64,000 nt of DNA from Mesorhizobium loti (GTDB lineage: Bacteria; Pseudomonadota; Alphaproteobacteria; Rhizobiales; Rhizobiaceae). The stretch spans positions 1,961,501 through 2,025,500 of the forward strand of contig NZ_CP033334.1 of the NCBI RefSeq assembly GCF_013170705.1, given 5' to 3'. Numbering within the stretch: the stretch's first letter is position 1; each line of letters opens with the position of its first letter. The position numbers and the translations under genes are program-made. Below are positions 54,748 to 64,000 of this stretch, in pieces. The notes under the pieces were generated by a model that ran no database searches, was not told the DNA's origin, and was given only the letters and a program-made list of their open reading frames with translations.

Positions 54748-54923
54748 GGGCAATCCTGTCTTTCGGGTTTGATATCAACAGGCAAGTGGCCATAGCCACT
54801 AGCCTCCGCGGCGGTCGACACCACGAATTGTGGCGGCTGATAGCAGAATCAGGCCGCTCTGTCCACAGTCGAAATGAAGGACGTTTGCCAAATTGCCACG
54901 GTAGCGCCGAGATAGGGCGCCGA

Positions 54924-55310
54924 CTACGCCGTGGCCAGGTGCAGTCGCTCGAAATCCTCGAAGAATTCGCCGTAGTCGCAGGTGATCTCCTCGCCGGCGG
55001 CGATGTCGCGCGTCGCGGTCGCTCCGCCATACTGCGAAAAGTCGGTGTTCGGCGTCGCCGAATGGTTCATGAAGCGGCCATTGTCGACCTCATAGACCAT
55101 GAAACCCGGCCGATCAGGGCTCGGATAGGCGTAACGGTCGAGCAACTCCTTGAGAGGCGGGGGTGCGGCCTCGTATTTGTCCATCGGGATCAGCCGGTCG
55201 AAATCCGGGTCGAGCCGCCAGATCGAGGCGCCTTTCCGGATCGGTTCGGCGGCGAACATGCCAACGCCCTCGATTGCGCTCGCGGCGACATAGGTTCGGA
55301 TCAGCATCAT
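54924..55310 (-). CDS. SET-domain protein
   Basis: A 128-aa compact SET domain, related to protein-lysine methyltransferases. 'GVGMFAAEPIRKGASIWRLD' starts the domain, 'NGRFMNHSATPNT' carries the NHS motif and 'AGEEITCDYGEFF' the catalytic Tyr region. Bacterial members are short like this one; their targets are unknown. Two adjacent ATG codons (55310 and 55307) could both serve. Divergent from soxB. Confidence 0.85.
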   Translation of the reverse strand: MMLIRTYVAASAIEGVGMFAAEPIRKGASIWRLDPDFDRLIPMDKYEAAPPPLKELLDRYAYPSPDRPGFMVYEVDNGRFMNHSATPNTDFSQYGGATATRDIAAGEEITCDYGEFFEDFERLHLATA

Positions 55311-55628
55311 GGTTTCGGGACCCGTTTCGACAGGAAACGGAATCGCCAAATCGCGTGGAAAAAGCAAGACCGGCGAGCTGCGTCACTTGGACGAACAGGC
55401 CTGTTGGCGGCAAAAACCCTTCACGTCCGGTTGATCGACGGAGGCCGCCGAACCGGCCAATGTCTTGACGTCTCGCATGGGTCTTTTTCGTCGTGGCGCA
55501 AAACGGCAAGCGCCGTCGCAAACAGCGCAAGGGTGGAAGCGCTGTTTCGCTAGTGATACACCTCGCGCGCCGGGCCTGACAAAAGCCCGGCTGCAATCCG
55601 CGAGATCTGTTGGCGCGAGGCTGGGACG
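55311..55628. other. Gap between SET-domain gene and soxB
   Basis: No gene supported. It contains a short hairpin GCCGGGC...GCCCGGC (55569-55591) about 38 bases before the soxB start, with no T run; it could be part of a 5' leader. Promoters for both divergent genes must lie here. Confidence 0.4.
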
Positions 55629-56882
55629 TTGAAAAAATATTCGGTATTCGCCATCGCCCGTGAGGCCATGCGCGGCCACAAGGGCTGGGAGGAGCAATGG
55701 TCCTCGCCCGAGCCCAAGAAGGAATACGACGTCATCATCGTCGGCGCCGGCGGCCACGGCCTGGCCACCGCCTATTACCTCGCCACGGTGCACGGCATCA
55801 CCAATGTCGCTGTGCTGGAAAAGGGCTGGCTGGGCGGCGGCAACACCGGCCGTAACACCACCATCATCCGCTCCAACTATCTCTATGACGAGAGCGCCGG
55901 CATTTACGACCACGCGCTGAAGCTGTGGGACGGGCTCAGCCAGGAGCTCAACTACAACGTCATGTATTCGGCGCGCGGCGTCATGATGCTGGCGCATAAT
56001 GTGCACGACATCCAGGTGCTGAAGCGCCATGTCCATGCCAACCGGCTGAACGGCATCGACAATGAGTGGCTGACACCGGAGCAGGCGAAGGAATTCTGCC
56101 CGCCGCTCAACATCTCGAAGGACGCACGCTACCCGGTCGTCGGGGCTGCCTTGCAGCGCCGCGGCGGCACGGCGCGCCACGACGCTGTTGCCTGGGGCTA
56201 TGCGCGCGGCGCCTCGGCGCGCGGCGTCCATATCATCCAGAATTGCGAGGTCACCGGCGTCAAGCGCGCGCCGAACGGCGCGGTCATGGGGGTCGACACG
56301 ACACGCGGCTTCATCGGCGCCAAGAAGGTCGGCGTCGTCGCCGCGGGCCATTCCTCGGTCATCATGAACATGGCCGGCGTGCGCATGCCGCTGGAAAGCT
56401 ATCCGCTGCAGGCGCTGGTGTCGGAGCCGATCAAGCCGATCGTGCCCTGCGTGGTGATGTCCAACACGGTGCACGCCTATATCTCGCAGTCCGACAAGGG
56501 CGAACTGGTGATCGGCGCCGGCACCGACCAGTACGTCTCCTATTCGCAGACCGGCGGCCTGCACATATTGCAGCATACGCTCGACGCCATCTGCGAGATG
56601 TTCCCGATCTTCACGCGCATGAAGATGCTACGCTCCTGGGGCGGGATCGTCGACGTGACGCCCGACCGCTCGCCGATCCTGGCCAAGACGCCGGTGCCCG
56701 GTCTCTATGTCAATTGCGGCTGGGGCACGGGCGGCTTCAAGGCCACACCTGGCTCGGGCCATGTCTTTGCCCACACCATCGCCAAGGACGATCCGCATCC
56801 GATCAACGCGCCCTTCACCATCGAACGCTTCCGCACCGGCCGCCTGATCGACGAGGCGGCCGCGGCGGCGGTGGCGCACTGA
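55629..56882 (+). CDS. soxB: Sarcosine oxidase beta subunit
   Basis: A 417-aa flavoprotein subunit of heterotetrameric sarcosine oxidase, which oxidises sarcosine to glycine and passes the methyl group to tetrahydrofolate. The N-terminus '[20 protein letters not shown]' is family-specific; '[19 protein letters not shown]' is the FAD dinucleotide fold and '[16 protein letters not shown]' the C-terminal FAD motif. It starts at TTG 55629, the only codon that keeps the conserved N-terminus. Confidence 0.94.
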   Translation: MKKYSVFAIAREAMRGHKGWEEQWSSPEPKKEYDVIIVGAGGHGLATAYYLATVHGITNVAVLEKGWLGGGNTGRNTTIIRSNYLYDESAGIYDHALKLWDGLSQELNYNVMYSARGVMMLAHNVHDIQVLKRHVHANRLNGIDNEWLTPEQAKEFCPPLNISKDARYPVVGAALQRRGGTARHDAVAWGYARGASARGVHIIQNCEVTGVKRAPNGAVMGVDTTRGFIGAKKVGVVAAGHSSVIMNMAGVRMPLESYPLQALVSEPIKPIVPCVVMSNTVHAYISQSDKGELVIGAGTDQYVSYSQTGGLHILQHTLDAICEMFPIFTRMKMLRSWGGIVDVTPDRSPILAKTPVPGLYVNCGWGTGGFKATPGSGHVFAHTIAKDDPHPINAPFTIERFRTGRLIDEAAAAAVAH

Positions 56883-57307
56883 TGATGATGGCCGAAATGG
56901 CTGTAGCGATGCCGCTGATGCTGGCGGGGGAACAGGGCATGTTCCATTTGCCGTCGGCGGAAGAGGTGCGGCTGCAGCCGATCACGCGCGCGGGCAACGA
57001 GGCGGGATGGCCGTTTTCGGTTGATGAGGGAACGCTTGCCTGTGTGTGGAGCGCCGGCCAGAAAGTTGTGATGTTCTTTGAAAGCCGGCCGAAGGGCCTG
57101 GATGAAGACGAAGATTTCAAACCGCGTGGCGTCATCGTCACGACCGACCCCGTGCAACTGACGCTCGGCAACATGGCCAACCGCGCTTTGTTCCGCGCCT
57201 CCTCTGATGTCGAGGAGCGGCTGCGGCTCGTCGCGCCGTTCGTGACCATGGGCCAGAAGCTTTGCGACCAACCCCCCGGCGCCCGCGTCGGCCACGGCGA
57301 ATTGTAG
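56882..57307 (+). CDS. Unrecognised 141-aa protein within the sox operon
   Basis: The ATG overlaps the soxB stop as TGATG and the frame ends 11 bases before soxD, so it is translated with the operon. The first 20 residues are Met/Ala-rich ('[20 protein letters not shown]'); the rest is an ordinary soluble sequence with 'RLQPITRAGNEAGWPFSVDE' and 'RLVAPFVTMGQKLCDQPPG'. No family recognised and the classic soxBDAG operon has no gene here. Codon use looks like its neighbours. Could be an assembly or regulatory partner of the oxidase. Confidence 0.7.
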   Translation: MMMAEMAVAMPLMLAGEQGMFHLPSAEEVRLQPITRAGNEAGWPFSVDEGTLACVWSAGQKVVMFFESRPKGLDEDEDFKPRGVIVTTDPVQLTLGNMANRALFRASSDVEERLRLVAPFVTMGQKLCDQPPGARVGHGEL

Positions 57308-57318
57308 GAACGAACAGA

Positions 57319-57615
57319 ATGCTTCTCATCCGCTGCCCCTATTGCGAGGAAGAGCGTCCGGAACTCGAATTCCGCAACGCCGGCGAGGCGCATATAGCGC
57401 GCTCGGCCAACATTGCCGGCGAGAGCGACGACGACTTCGAGAAATTCTTCTTCATCCGCTCGAACCCCAAGGGCATCATCTATGAGCGGTGGCGGCACAT
57501 GCATGGCTGCGCGCGCTTCTTCAATGCCGTGCGCGACACCGTCACCGACAAGTTCGTCATAACCTACAAGGCCGGCGAACCCAAACCCGCCAAGCTGCCG
57601 GGAGTTGCCAAATGA
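57319..57615 (+). CDS. soxD: Sarcosine oxidase delta subunit
   Basis: A 98-aa subunit with a zinc site: 'MLLIRCPYCEEERPELEF' gives C-x2-C, with a His and a later Cys ('HMHGCARFFNAVRDT') completing the ligands as in known SoxD. 'NPKGIIYERWRH' is conserved. Its stop overlaps the soxA start (ATGA). Confidence 0.94.
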   Translation: MLLIRCPYCEEERPELEFRNAGEAHIARSANIAGESDDDFEKFFFIRSNPKGIIYERWRHMHGCARFFNAVRDTVTDKFVITYKAGEPKPAKLPGVAK

Positions 57616-60612
57616 GCGGCGCGTTCCGCATTCCGGGCGCCGGTCGCCTCAGCCAGGCCAAGACCGCGCGGTTCAGCTTCGACGGCCAGTCCCATACCGG
57701 CATCGAGGGCGACACGCTGGCATCCGCGTTGCTTGCCAATGGCGTGCATCTGGTCGGCCGCTCGTTCAAGTATCACCGCCCGCGCGGCTTCCTGTCGGCC
57801 GGCGCGGAAGAGCCCAACGCACTGGTGCAGATCGTGCGGGACGATGCGCGCAAGACGCCGAATGTGCGCGCCACCGTGCAGGAGCTCTATGACGGGCTCG
57901 CCGCCAACTCGCAGAACCGCTGGCCGTCGCTGTCCTTCGACGTCGGCGCGGTCAACGACCTGGCGTCGCCGATGTTTTCGGCCGGCTTCTACTACAAAAC
58001 CTTCATGTGGCCGAAGGCAGCCTGGAAGAGCCTTTACGAGCCCAAGATCCGCGAAGCCGCCGGCCTTGGTGTTTCTCCGGACAAGTCTGATCCCGACCAT
58101 TATTCTTCGCGCTACGCGCATTGCGACGTGCTGGTGCTGGGCGGTGGTGCCGCCGGCATCGCGGCGGCTTTGGCCGCGGCCGAAACCGGCGTGCGCGTCA
58201 TCCTCGCCGACGAGCAGGCCGAGTTCGGCGGCAGCCTGCGTTTCGAGACCGGCGCGAAGATCGACGGACAGAACGGTTTTACCTGGGCTCAAGCGGCGGT
58301 GGCGAAGCTCGCCGCCATGGACAATGTCCGCGTGCTCTCGCGCACGACGGCCTTTGGCTACTACGCGCAGAATTTCGTTGGCCTGGTCGAGCGCGTCAGC
58401 GATCATTTGAAAGCCCCCGGCCATGACCTGCCGCGCGAGCGGCTGTGGCAGATCCGTGCCAGGCGCGTCGTGCTGGCCTCCGGCGCCATCGAACGCCACA
58501 TGGTGTTCGCGAACAATGACCGGCCGGGCATCATGCTGGCGGGCGCGGCGCGCACCTTCCTCAACCACTATGGCGTCGCGGTCGGCAGGAATGTCGGCGT
58601 CTACACCGCCAATGATTCAGCCTATGCGGCGGCGATCGACCTCAAGAAGGCCGGCGTCAACGTCGCGGCGATCGTCGATCTGCGCGACAATCCGACCGGG
58701 CCGGTGATCGACGAGGCGCGGGCGCTTGGCATCGAGATCAATTTCGGCCGCGCCGTGATCCGCGCCGGCGGCAAATTGCGGGTGTCGTCGATGACGGTGC
58801 AGCCGAAGAATGGCGGCGGCGAGCGCACCATTCCCGTCGACGCGATTCTGATGTCGGCCGGCTGGACACCCTCGGTGCATCTGTTCTCGCAGTCGCGCGG
58901 CAAGGTTGCTTTCAACGACGAGACCAAGCGCTTCGTGCCCGGCATCTATGCGCAGGATTGCGTCTCGGTCGGCGCCTGCAATGGCACCGACGGCCTCTCG
59001 GCGACGGTTGACGAAGCCTATGCGGCTGGCACCAAGGCGGCCAAGGATGCCAATGCCAGGAATTATGGAGCGAAGACCGCCAAGGGGACCAAGCCGAAGG
59101 TCGACACCTCGGAAAGCTGGTCGCGCGGCATGCTGGGTGCGGCACCCGGCGCCGGGCCGGACACGACGGTAAAGGCCTTCGTCGATTTCCAGAACGACGT
59201 CACCGCCAAGGACATACGCCAGGCGGTGCATGAAGGCATGCGCTCGATCGAGCACGTCAAGCGCTTCACCACCAACGGCATGGCCACCGACCAGGGCAAA
59301 ACCTCCAACATGCACGGGCTGGCGATTGCCGCCGAGACGCTGGGCAAGCCGATCCCCGAAGTCGGCCTGACGACCTTCCGCGCGCCCTATACGCCGGTGA
59401 CCTTCGGCGCGATCGTCAGCCATGCGCGTGGTCCGCTGTTCGATCCGACACGCAGGACGGCGACGCATCCGTGGGCCGAAGCGCAGGGCGCCGTGTTCGA
59501 GGATGTCGGCCAGTGGAAGCGCGCCTGGTATTTTCCCAAGGCGGGCGAAGACATGCATGCGGCGGTCGACCGCGAATGCGTCGCGGTCCGCACGACAGCG
59601 GGCCTGTTCGACGCCTCGACGCTCGGCAAGATCGAAGTGGTCGGGCCGGACGCGGCCAAATTCATGGAGCTGCTCTACACCAATCCGTGGGAGAAGCTGG
59701 AGCCCGGCCGTTGCCGCTATGGCATCATGCTGCGCGAGGACGGCTTCATCTATGATGACGGTGTCGTCGGCAGGTTGGCGCCGGACCGCTTCCATGTGAC
59801 GACGACGACGGGCGGGGCGCCGCGCGTCATGAACCACATGGAGGACTATCTCCAGACCGAGTTCCCGCATCTGAATGTCTGGCTGACCTCGATCACCGAA
59901 CAGTGGGCGGTCATCGCGGTGCAAGGACCCAAGTCGCGCGACATCATCGCGCCGCTGGTCGAAGGCATCGACATGTCGGATGAGGCGCTGCCGCATATGT
60001 CGGTGCGCGAAGGCAGGATCTGCGGTGTGCCGACAAGGCTGTTCCGCATGTCGTTCACCGGTGAGCGCGGCTTCGAGGTCAACGTGCCGGCCGATTATGG
60101 CCAGGCCGTCTGGGAGGCGCTGTGGGCCGAGGGCCAGAAGCATGGCGCCACCGCCTACGGGACCGAGGCGATGCACGTTCTGCGCGCCGAAAAGGGCTAC
60201 ATCATCGTCGGCCAGGATACGGACGGCACTGTGACGCCGAACGATGCTGGTCTTGACTGGGCGGTCGGCAAGAAAAAGACCGATTTCGTCGGCATCCGCG
60301 GCATGGCGCGGCCGGATCTGGTCGCCAAGGGACGCAAGCAGCTGGTCGGCCTGAAAACCAAGGATCCCAAGGTGGTGCTGGAGGAAGGCGCACAGATCGT
60401 CGAGGATCCCAAGCAGGCGATCCCGATGAAGATGATCGGTCATGTCACCTCCAGCTACTGGTCGCAGAATTGCGGCCGCTCGATCGCGCTGGCGCTGGTC
60501 GCCGGCGGCCGTGATCGCATGGGCGACACGCTCTATGTGCCGATGCCGAACGGGGTGATCGAAGTGGAGGTTACCGGCATGGTGTTCTTCGACGAGACGG
60601 GAGGCCGCCTCA

Positions 60613-60620
<8 letters not shown>
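57612..60620 (+). CDS. soxA: Sarcosine oxidase alpha subunit
   Basis: A 1002-aa subunit. N-terminal region with ferredoxin-like domain ('FDGQSHTGIEGDTLASALLA', 'RSFKYHRPRG'), a NAD-binding fold 'DVLVLGGGAAGIAAALAAAE' (about 172-191), and a C-terminal GcvT/aminomethyltransferase-like domain (about 600-1000: 'AGLFDASTLGKIEV', 'TGERGFEVNVPADYG') that binds tetrahydrofolate. Length matches known SoxA. Coupled to soxD by ATGA; overlaps soxG by 8 bases. Confidence 0.95.
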
Positions 60621-61490
<870 letters not shown>

Positions 61491-61568
61491 TTTCCCGTAA
61501 TTTTGGTCGCGAGGCATCTTCCCAAGGCCTCTGTGGATGCGATATTCAAAGCGCTTTGGAGAGGGAAA

Positions 61569-62354
61569 ATGCCGATAAAAGCTGTTGTCTGGGGCGAGAA
61601 CGTCCATGAGCAGACCAATGCCGCCGTGCGCGACCTCTATCCACTGGCCATGCATGGCACGATTGCCGCGGCGCTCAACCAGGACCAGGGCATCGAGGCG
61701 ACCACCGCAACTCTGCAGGAACCTGAACACGGTTTGAGCGAGAAGCGCCTCGCCGCCACCGATGTGCTTCTGTGGTGGGGGCATGCCGCGCATGGCGAGG
61801 TCAAGGACGAGATCGTCGAGCGGGTGCAGAAGCGGGTCTGGGAAGGGATGGGGCTGATCGTGCTGCATTCCGGCCACTACTCGAAGATCTTCAAGCGCCT
61901 GATGGGCACGCCCTGTTCGCTGAAATGGCGCGAGGCCGGCGAACGCGAGCGCGTTTGGGCGATCAACCGCGGCCACCCGATCGCGCAAGGCATCGGCGAA
62001 TGCCTTGAGATCGGCGAAACGGAAATGTATGGCGAGCCGTTCGCGGTGCCGGAGCCGCTGGAGACGGTGTTCATCTCCTGGTACGAGGGTGGCGAGGTGT
62101 TCCGGTCCGGGCTGACCTACCAGCGCGGCGCGGGCCGCATTTTCTATTTCTCGCCCGGCCACGAGACCTATCCGATCTATCACAATGAGGGCGTGCAGCA
62201 GGTGCTGCGCAACGCCGTGCACTGGGCACACAATCCGGCGCCCGCATGGTCGGGCATCACCAATGCGCCCAACGTGCCGACGGACAAGGCCAAGGAGAAG
62301 ATCGTGCAGAAGGGCCTGCGCCTGCATGCCGATGGCGACAAGGGGCTTAGTTGA
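61569..62354 (+). CDS. thuA: ThuA-domain protein
   Basis: A 261-aa protein of the ThuA (trehalose utilisation) family, with a glutamine-amidotransferase-like fold. '[10 protein letters not shown]' and '[15 protein letters not shown]' mark the N-terminal half, '[20 protein letters not shown]' the nucleophile-elbow-like region and '[20 protein letters not shown]' the C-terminus. With ThuB it takes part in oxidation of disaccharides to 3-keto sugars in Sinorhizobium. GAGGGAAA precedes ATG 61569; the longer frame to 61503 has no such site. Confidence 0.9.
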   Translation: MPIKAVVWGENVHEQTNAAVRDLYPLAMHGTIAAALNQDQGIEATTATLQEPEHGLSEKRLAATDVLLWWGHAAHGEVKDEIVERVQKRVWEGMGLIVLHSGHYSKIFKRLMGTPCSLKWREAGERERVWAINRGHPIAQGIGECLEIGETEMYGEPFAVPEPLETVFISWYEGGEVFRSGLTYQRGAGRIFYFSPGHETYPIYHNEGVQQVLRNAVHWAHNPAPAWSGITNAPNVPTDKAKEKIVQKGLRLHADGDKGLS

Positions 62355-62370
62355 TTAGAGGTCTGGGCTG

Positions 62371-63420
62371 ATGCATCGACTTCTCCTGCTCGGCACCGGC
62401 GGTATTGCCGGGCATCATGTCGAGGAATTCGCAACGTTACCCGGCTGCATCATCGTCGCTTGTGTCGATCAGGTGCCGGGCCGCGCGGCTGCATTCGCTG
62501 CTGCAAACAATATCGGCGACTTTTTCGAGAGCCTGGAGGCGGCGATCGCCTGGGGCGCGTTCGACGCCGCCATCAACGCGACGCCGGACGGCGTGCACAA
62601 GGCAACGACGCTGGCGCTGCTGGCCGCCGGCAAGCACGTCTTCTGCGAAAAGCCGTTGGCGCCAAACCATGCCGACGCGCTGGCGATGACGGAAGCGGCC
62701 GAGGCGGCCGGCGTCGTCAACATGGTCAACCTGACGTACCGCAATTCGCCGGCGATCCAGGAAGCGCGGCGCATGGTGCAGGCCGGGAAGATCGGCGAGT
62801 TGCGCCACGTCGAGGCGAGCTACCGGCAGAGCTGGCTGGTCAGTAAATCCTGGGGCGATTGGCGGGTCGAGGACAAATGGCTGTGGCGCCTGTCGAGCCG
62901 GCACGGTTCGACCGGCGTGCTGGGCGATGTCGGCATCCACATCCTCGACTTCGCCACCTATGGCGCCGCCCAGGATATCCTCAGTCTGCATGCCGATCTG
63001 GTGACGTTTCCGAAGGCCGAGGGCGACCAGATCGGCGACTACGTGCTCGACGCCAATGACAGCGTGGCGATGACGGCGCGGCTGACGTCCGGCGCACTCG
63101 CCACGATCGTGGCGAGCCGCTACACGACCGGACATGCCAATGATCTGTCGCTGGCGCTGCATGGCACCAAGGGGGCCGTCAAGGTCGAGACCGACGGTAA
63201 AATATCGAGCCTGTCGGCGTGCCTTGGCGCGGATGTCGACCAGCAGCGTTGGCGCACGCTGGCGCCGCCTGACGTCAAGCGCAACGCGCGCCGCTTCGCC
63301 GATGCGCTGGATAGCCGGCAGAACGGCGATCCGTCCTTCCGGCGCGCCGCCGACATGCAGAGGCTGATCGATGCCGCCTTCGAGAGTTCAGCCGCCAAGC
63401 TGCCGATTACAACAGGCTGA
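62371..63420 (+). CDS. thuB: Gfo/Idh/MocA-type oxidoreductase ThuB
   Basis: A 349-aa NAD(P)-dependent dehydrogenase. Rossmann motif 'LLLGTGGIAGHHVEEF' (about 4-19), conserved 'CEKPLAPN' (Lys/Pro motif) and 'GSTGVLGDVGIHILDFATYG' with the catalytic Asp/His pair. It follows thuA by 16 bases. The thuEFGK sugar-uptake genes that accompany thuAB in Sinorhizobium are not in the window. Confidence 0.9.
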   Translation: MHRLLLLGTGGIAGHHVEEFATLPGCIIVACVDQVPGRAAAFAAANNIGDFFESLEAAIAWGAFDAAINATPDGVHKATTLALLAAGKHVFCEKPLAPNHADALAMTEAAEAAGVVNMVNLTYRNSPAIQEARRMVQAGKIGELRHVEASYRQSWLVSKSWGDWRVEDKWLWRLSSRHGSTGVLGDVGIHILDFATYGAAQDILSLHADLVTFPKAEGDQIGDYVLDANDSVAMTARLTSGALATIVASRYTTGHANDLSLALHGTKGAVKVETDGKISSLSACLGADVDQQRWRTLAPPDVKRNARRFADALDSRQNGDPSFRRAADMQRLIDAAFESSAAKLPITTG

Positions 63421-63470
63421 CATGGCCTCCCGACCGGCTTGTGCCGGCCAGGCGCGCTTCGGCGTAACTC

Positions 63471-63551
63471 TCTGTTTGGACGCAATTCCCAAGGGCAAGC
63501 GCTACGCGCTTGTCCCGGGAAAACCGCTGCACACTTTTCCTGGAATTGCTC
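63471..63551. repeat. Dispersed intergenic repeat, copy 4
   Basis: 'TTTGGACGCAATTCCCAAGG', 'CCCGGGAAAACCGCTGCACA' and 'TTTTCCTGGAATTGCTC', in the same order as copies 1-3. It fills the gap between convergent genes thuB and the small exported protein. Confidence 0.6.
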
Positions 63552-63800
63552 TTAGAACGTGCTGGGCACGATCCAGGGATTGATGCTGATGCCGAGGCGC
63601 GGGCCCTTGTCTTCGGCCTTGTTTTCCGTGGCGGCCTTCTTCTCGACCGAGCCGGTCGATGCGCAATCGAGCTTCACATTGGTCCTGGTGTCGATGCAGG
63701 TCGTGGCCGGCAGGTGCTTGACCGGCTGGGGGGCACCGGCGGCGAAGGCGGAGCCGGAAAGGGCCAGCACTGCGGCGAGGGTGAGGAGCGTCTTTTTCAT
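63552..63800 (-). CDS. Small exported protein
   Basis: An 82-aa protein with a standard signal peptide (MKKTLLTLAAVLALSGSAFA) and a mature part of about 60 residues, including two Cys ('TTCIDTRTNVKLDCAS') likely joined by a disulfide, a Lys/Glu-rich centre and 'ISINPWIVPSTF' at the end. No family known. GGAG precedes ATG 63800. The upstream DNA has several palindromes built on GTAC. Confidence 0.75.
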   Translation of the reverse strand: MKKTLLTLAAVLALSGSAFAAGAPQPVKHLPATTCIDTRTNVKLDCASTGSVEKKAATENKAEDKGPRLGISINPWIVPSTF

Positions 63801-63836
63801 CGTCAGTCTCCGATTTCGACGGTTGAATTTTTTTCC

Positions 63837-63905
63837 GTACATGTACGCTATTTCGTACAAATACGCCCGCCGATCGCGAAGTTCAAGTCAAGATCGTACG
63901 TGTAC
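63837..63905. promoter_or_regulatory. Cluster of GTAC palindromes, candidate operators
   Basis: Three dyad elements lie within 69 bases: GTACATGTAC (63837-63846), CGTA-caaa-TACG (63854-63865) and GTACGTGTAC (63896-63905). They are 37-105 bases upstream of the small exported protein gene and in front of any plus-strand gene that begins near the window edge. Their similarity and spacing suggest a dimeric regulator binding several sites. Confidence 0.4.
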
Positions 63906-64000
63906 AATAAATCTTTTGGTAACCAAGAATCTACCCTCGGTTGGTTCGAAAGGGTGGCGAGGAAGCATGGAAAGGAAGGAGATGTCGTTCAGCAGTTGAC
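63900..64000 (+). CDS. Possible 5' end of a gene continuing past the window
   Basis: A frame open to the edge, with GTG codons at 63900 and 63954, reads 'NKSFGNQESTLGWFERVARK' and 'HGKEGDVVQQL'. There is no good ribosome site for the first GTG; the second has GAAAGG upstream. The competing ATG frame at 63967 stops after 9 codons. Too short to identify. Confidence 0.2.
   Translation, partial: MYNKSFGNQESTLGWFERVARKHGKEGDVVQQL

Overview
The window reads as chromosomal DNA of a high-GC rhizobial alphaproteobacterium, most likely Mesorhizobium or a close relative. This rests on gene order and gene families, not on a search: ubiE-ubiB-coaBC, IalB, DUF992, DUF982, DUF6894 and TIGR02281 families, a rhizobial-style sarcosine oxidase operon, thuAB, and dispersed intergenic repeats of a kind common in Mesorhizobium. 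No rRNA, CRISPR array, IS transposase, integrase or plasmid replication gene was seen; one tRNA-Ser(GGA) is present.

Layout, left half. An amidase fragment and a ribokinase (1-1286) are followed by a four-gene cluster of small exported proteins that may build a surface structure (1441-3266). Next comes a housekeeping stretch: Ada-like methyltransferase, LCM-type methyltransferase, DUF2244, endonuclease III, DUF2214, GNAT, and a GGDEF/EAL protein (3489-10341). An IclR regulator then diverges from tctC-tctB-tctA, a CaiB-type CoA-transferase and a citryl-CoA-lyase-like gene (10602-16782), which together look like uptake and CoA-dependent cleavage of citrate or a similar acid. A NUDIX protein, a Gln-rich exported protein, an autotransporter remnant and an IalB protein lead to ubiE-ubiB-coaBC (19017-22998), where CoaBC carries an N-terminal ribbon-helix-helix domain.

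Middle. 23133-34079 is a nucleoside salvage region: add, upp, punA-deoA, cdd, two permeases and an ATPase of a BMP-type nucleoside ABC transporter, and its binding protein bmp. A slyX-like gene and an anti-sigma-like gene sit between the ATPase and bmp. After msrA and two membrane proteins comes tRNA-Ser (36667-36756). The stretch after the tRNA (about 36950-41240) is accessory in character: two tandem leader-like peptides of the rhizobial putative-RiPP-precursor type behind an ArsR-type regulator, an unusual methyltransferase, and several small rhizobial proteins.

Right half. The kdpFABC-DE potassium system (42190-50459) has two extra small membrane-protein genes. An MFS exporter, two tandem DUF992 proteins, a TPR lipoprotein, rpsU and a SET-domain protein follow. 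soxBDAG (sarcosine oxidase; 55629-61197) has an unrecognised 141-aa gene between soxB and soxD. thuAB (61569-63420) and a small exported protein close the window.

The strongest candidates for something not yet described are the tandem leader-like peptide unit at 36952-37650, the exported-protein cluster at 1441-3266, the CoA-dependent citrate module at 10602-16782, and the ribbon-helix-helix/CoaBC fusion with its repeated upstream motif.
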